Shown: positions 62,088 to 64,000 of the stretch, one piece after another
How positions within the stretch are numbered: the first letter of the stretch is position 1
Layout: each line of letters begins with the position of its first letter
The notes under the pieces: model-generated
Told to the model about the DNA's origin: nothing
Database searches by the model: none
Seen by the model: only the letters and a program-made list of their open reading frames with translations
Assembly: GCA_022843745.1 (NCBI GenBank)
Contig: JALHNB010000020.1
Span: 1-64,000 of the forward strand
DNA length: 64,000 bases
From: Anaerolineae bacterium
Lineage (GTDB): Bacteria > Chloroflexota > Anaerolineae > Aggregatilineales > Phototrophicaceae
Direction of reading: 5' to 3'
Translations under genes and position numbers: made by a program

Positions 62088-62092
62088 AAATC

Positions 62093-62467
62093 ATGGTCAA
62101 AATTTTGATTGTCGAGGATGATATCGATCTGGTTGAAACCTACACCGACCTGCTGGAAGCTCAGGGTCATCAGATTATTTCCGTTCCGAGAGCGTCGCAA
62201 GCTATCCAGAATGTTGTGCGTTTTCGGCCTAATCTGATTATCCTTGACCTCAACCTGCCTGGAGAACCGGGGGGCCTCGTCATCAACTTTGTTCGCGGCT
62301 ACAAGCCCCTGGCTGGTACCAAAATTATCGTCGCAACCGGACATCCTGAGATGATGGGCAATACGAATTTTATTGCGTCAAAAGTGGACGCCCTTTTGAC
62401 CAAGCCGGTTTCCAACGATCAACTTCTAAAACTCATTAATCAATGCATGGATGAAGCTTTAGGGTAA
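62093..62467 (+). CDS. Stand-alone receiver protein 4
   Basis: The 124-residue receiver lies five bases after receiver 3, with phosphoacceptor Asp52 (LIILDLNLPGEPG) and Lys104 (LTKPVSN). It is the paralogue of receiver 3 (see that entry). The start is close behind the previous stop, consistent with coupling. No output domain. Confidence 0.87.
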   Translation: MVKILIVEDDIDLVETYTDLLEAQGHQIISVPRASQAIQNVVRFRPNLIILDLNLPGEPGGLVINFVRGYKPLAGTKIIVATGHPEMMGNTNFIASKVDALLTKPVSNDQLLKLINQCMDEALG

Positions 62468-62500
62468 AACGCTGGAATGGTGGATTAGTAGAATGGTGGA

Positions 62501-63211
62501 ATGATGCAGCCTGAACCCTCGGCTAATTTGATCGAACTTCTGCGCAAAATGGGCCATGATATACGGGCACCGCTGGGGTCAGTGATTTCGACCAGTGACA
62601 TGATGGCAGAAGGGATTTACGAAGCGCTGACGCCCAAACAGACCCGCGCGAATGAGCGCATCCGCCGCAACAGCCGGCGGGTGCTGGCTATTCTGGACGA
62701 TTTTATCACCTATGTTAAGGCCGAAGCCGGGGAGGTGGAGTTCATAAGCGCACCCTTTGACCCGCGCGCGGTACTGGCGGAGTGGGGTGAGCAGGTGCAG
62801 CAGGCCGCCGAAGCAAAAAACCTGGCACTGCATCTGACGACCAGTGATAGCGTCCCTGGATCTCTGATCGGAGATGCGGCAGCGATTGGCCGGGTGGTTT
62901 TGCCACTGCTGTGGAATGCCGTCACCTATACATCAACAGGCGCGGTCTGGGTCGAGTCAGAGTGGTCAACTAGCGGCAGTTGGGCGATCAGTGTTCGCGA
63001 TTCGGGCATCGGTATCCCGGCGGGCAATATCCCCCATATTTTCGAACCTTTCTGGCGCGGTGAGGATCGTCCCCAGGTGACGACGGCAGGCGCAGGTTTG
63101 GGGCTTCCATTGGCGCTTGCCCTCACGACACGTATGAATGGACAGCTCAAGCTCGAAAAAACGGGCGCGGAGGGCAGCGAGTTTCGCGTGGAAATCCCTA
63201 TCATATCGTAA
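62501..63211 (+). CDS. Soluble histidine kinase without a sensor domain
   Basis: The 236-residue protein consists only of HisKA with His19 (MGHDIRAPLGS) and a HATPase_c domain (DSGIGIP, GAGLGLPLALALTTRM; the N box reads LLWNAVTYT). It has no sensor or membrane segment, so it must receive signal from a partner, probably through one of the four receivers encoded just upstream; acting as a phosphotransfer hub or phosphatase is equally possible. GGTGGA precedes the ATGATG start. It is the last gene of the island. Confidence 0.85.
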   Translation: MMQPEPSANLIELLRKMGHDIRAPLGSVISTSDMMAEGIYEALTPKQTRANERIRRNSRRVLAILDDFITYVKAEAGEVEFISAPFDPRAVLAEWGEQVQQAAEAKNLALHLTTSDSVPGSLIGDAAAIGRVVLPLLWNAVTYTSTGAVWVESEWSTSGSWAISVRDSGIGIPAGNIPHIFEPFWRGEDRPQVTTAGAGLGLPLALALTTRMNGQLKLEKTGAEGSEFRVEIPIIS

Positions 63212-63455
63212 AGGCTAAGAGCGTGCCCTGATGGATGTTAAGGGCGCAAGGCTGTGCGCCCCTACGAAAACGGTTCGCGATAACCGAATTATTTGCGGGA
63301 CAGAGCAATCATCGTGCCCCTACGAGCAGTGTAACCCGCCTGAGCGACGCAAAAATCACGGATACATGGATAAATACTTCCTTACAAACCGCGCCGAACA
63401 AACCGCGCCGAAAAGTGTCCTGTCCTCAACCTATGATGCCAAATTTCAACACAAC
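63212..63455. repeat. CCCCTAC hairpin plus GCAAAAATCACGGATAC tail
   Basis: A palindrome at 63242-63265 (arms GGGCGCA and TGCGCCC, then CTACGAAAACGGTTCGCGA) matches the sub-type of 28001. The following GAGCGACGCAAAAATCACGG resembles the tail at 20243. The open frames here translate repeat DNA and are not genes. Confidence 0.7.
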
Positions 63456-64000
63456 CTATGCTACTGACGGGACGGCTTGCGACTGCTGCCGATGAACTGC
63501 TAACCCAATCGCCGCCCACACCAGCCCCATCCCAAAAAACATGAGAAATGACAGCAGATTGGAGGTAGTCTGGGGGAAACGCCCGACGAACACACCCGAC
63601 ATCAGAATGAGCCAGCCCGATGCGAGTTGAAGAGGCAGGGCGCGGAAAATCGGCAGCACGGGCTTGCGCAGGTGCAGCAGCCCAAAGGCGGTTAGCGCGA
63701 TCACATGAATGATGCTGCCAGCCATCCAGATGCCCCACAGCGAGTCTTGAATCGAGGTAGCGACGATGCCAACTGCCATCACCAGAGCGCCGAAGCTGCT
63801 GAGATAGAGAGTCCACTGCCCTAACGTGCCAAGTGCCTGCTGATAACGCAGCGCCAGCCCGATACACCCCAGGCCGATAAGCAGAATGCCGGGTGCTGCC
63901 AGTACGATCAAAATCTGATAGATGCCGTAATAGGTGTAATGGTCATCCGGCTGAAATTGGCTGAAGGCTGCCAGCGCCCAGAAAGCGCCGCCAATGACCA
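63456..64000 (-). CDS. Polytopic membrane protein, 5' end beyond the window
   Basis: The frame is open to the right edge, so the true start lies outside; about 181 residues are visible, ending at TAG 63456-63458. The visible part begins VIGGAFWALAAFSQFQPDDH and includes about five hydrophobic helices (ILIVLAAPGILLIGLGCIGL, LYLSSFGALVMAVGIVATSI, IIHVIALTAFGLLHLR, LQLASGWLILMSGVFVG, LLSFLMFFGMGLVWAAIGL). No family is recognised; it may be a small-molecule permease or envelope protein. Confidence 0.7.
   Translation of the reverse strand, partial: VIGGAFWALAAFSQFQPDDHYTYYGIYQILIVLAAPGILLIGLGCIGLALRYQQALGTLGQWTLYLSSFGALVMAVGIVATSIQDSLWGIWMAGSIIHVIALTAFGLLHLRKPVLPIFRALPLQLASGWLILMSGVFVGRFPQTTSNLLSFLMFFGMGLVWAAIGLAVHRQQSQAVPSVA

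Noticed and set aside
63231-63495. Two overlapping open frames after the last kinase
   Set aside because: Both translate the repeat at 63242 and its tail; no ribosome-binding site or protein pattern.

Overview
The window is a 64 kb stretch of bacterial chromosome with moderate GC. It most likely comes from a Chloroflexota (Anaerolineae-type) genome, possibly an uncultured one. This is an inference from content, because no rRNA or tRNA gene is present to anchor it. The pointers are secreted proteins with Thr-Pro linkers and a DCLLPCFW motif, BTAD-type regulators, a TIR plus sulfatase-modifying-factor fusion, many solitary receiver-domain proteins, several xylose-isomerase-like TIM barrels, and intergenic DNA heavily colonised by small palindromic repeats. 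Nearly all genes are single or in pairs. No prophage, CRISPR array or complete insertion sequence is visible; a possible transposase C-terminus sits at the left edge.

Layout. 1-11 kb: a GNAT enzyme, secreted and beta-propeller proteins, a sugar-phosphate isomerase/class II aldolase pair, UDP-sulfoquinovose synthase, a TPR protein, a LURP-one-like protein and a second GNAT. 11-18 kb: a decayed HAD phosphatase gene, then a MarR regulator with a perfect operator palindrome upstream of a heterodimeric ABC exporter, then an M24 peptidase. 18-35 kb: a serine hydrolase (with a decayed 5' copy nearby), a WD40-like secreted protein, dispersed TIM-barrel isomerases and a GFO/IDH oxidoreductase, the TIR-TM-FGE protein, a solitary response regulator, a frameshifted membrane protein, a transmembrane terpene-cyclase-like protein and an SGNH hydrolase. 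35-39 kb: an acyl-transfer cassette (GNAT, tiny membrane peptide, MBOAT, small coiled protein, SGNH) whose reading frames contain repeat palindromes. 39-57 kb: two metal-dependent hydrolase-like proteins, a GAF-PAS histidine kinase, an anti-sigma-type ATPase, a pentapeptide protein with a C-terminal globular domain, ATP sulfurylase, an AT-rich nucleotidyltransferase-TPR gene, an aldo/keto reductase, Hsp20, a BTAD regulator divergent from a SnoaL-like protein, a CPBP protease and APS kinase. 57-63 kb: a signalling island encoding a solute-binding lipoprotein, a Cache-HAMP histidine kinase, four single receiver proteins and a soluble histidine kinase. A membrane protein gene runs off the right edge.

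How genes fit together. Sat (45 kb) and CysC (56 kb) form the sulfate-to-PAPS activation route, and the Sqd1-like enzyme (7 kb) makes a sulfonated sugar nucleotide, so sulfur metabolism recurs although the genes are not clustered. The MarR gene and exporter form a self-contained stress/drug-efflux unit. The 57-63 kb island reads as one multistep phosphorelay, with a binding protein that lacks any transporter subunits nearby.

The most unusual feature is the repeat load. A family of about 24-bp hairpins ends in CCCCTAC and has stems that differ between copies while staying self-complementary. There are also C-rich/G-rich hairpins, MITE-like elements with terminal inverted repeats, and word-like repeats placed just after stop codons. 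Several of these lie inside open reading frames without breaking them.
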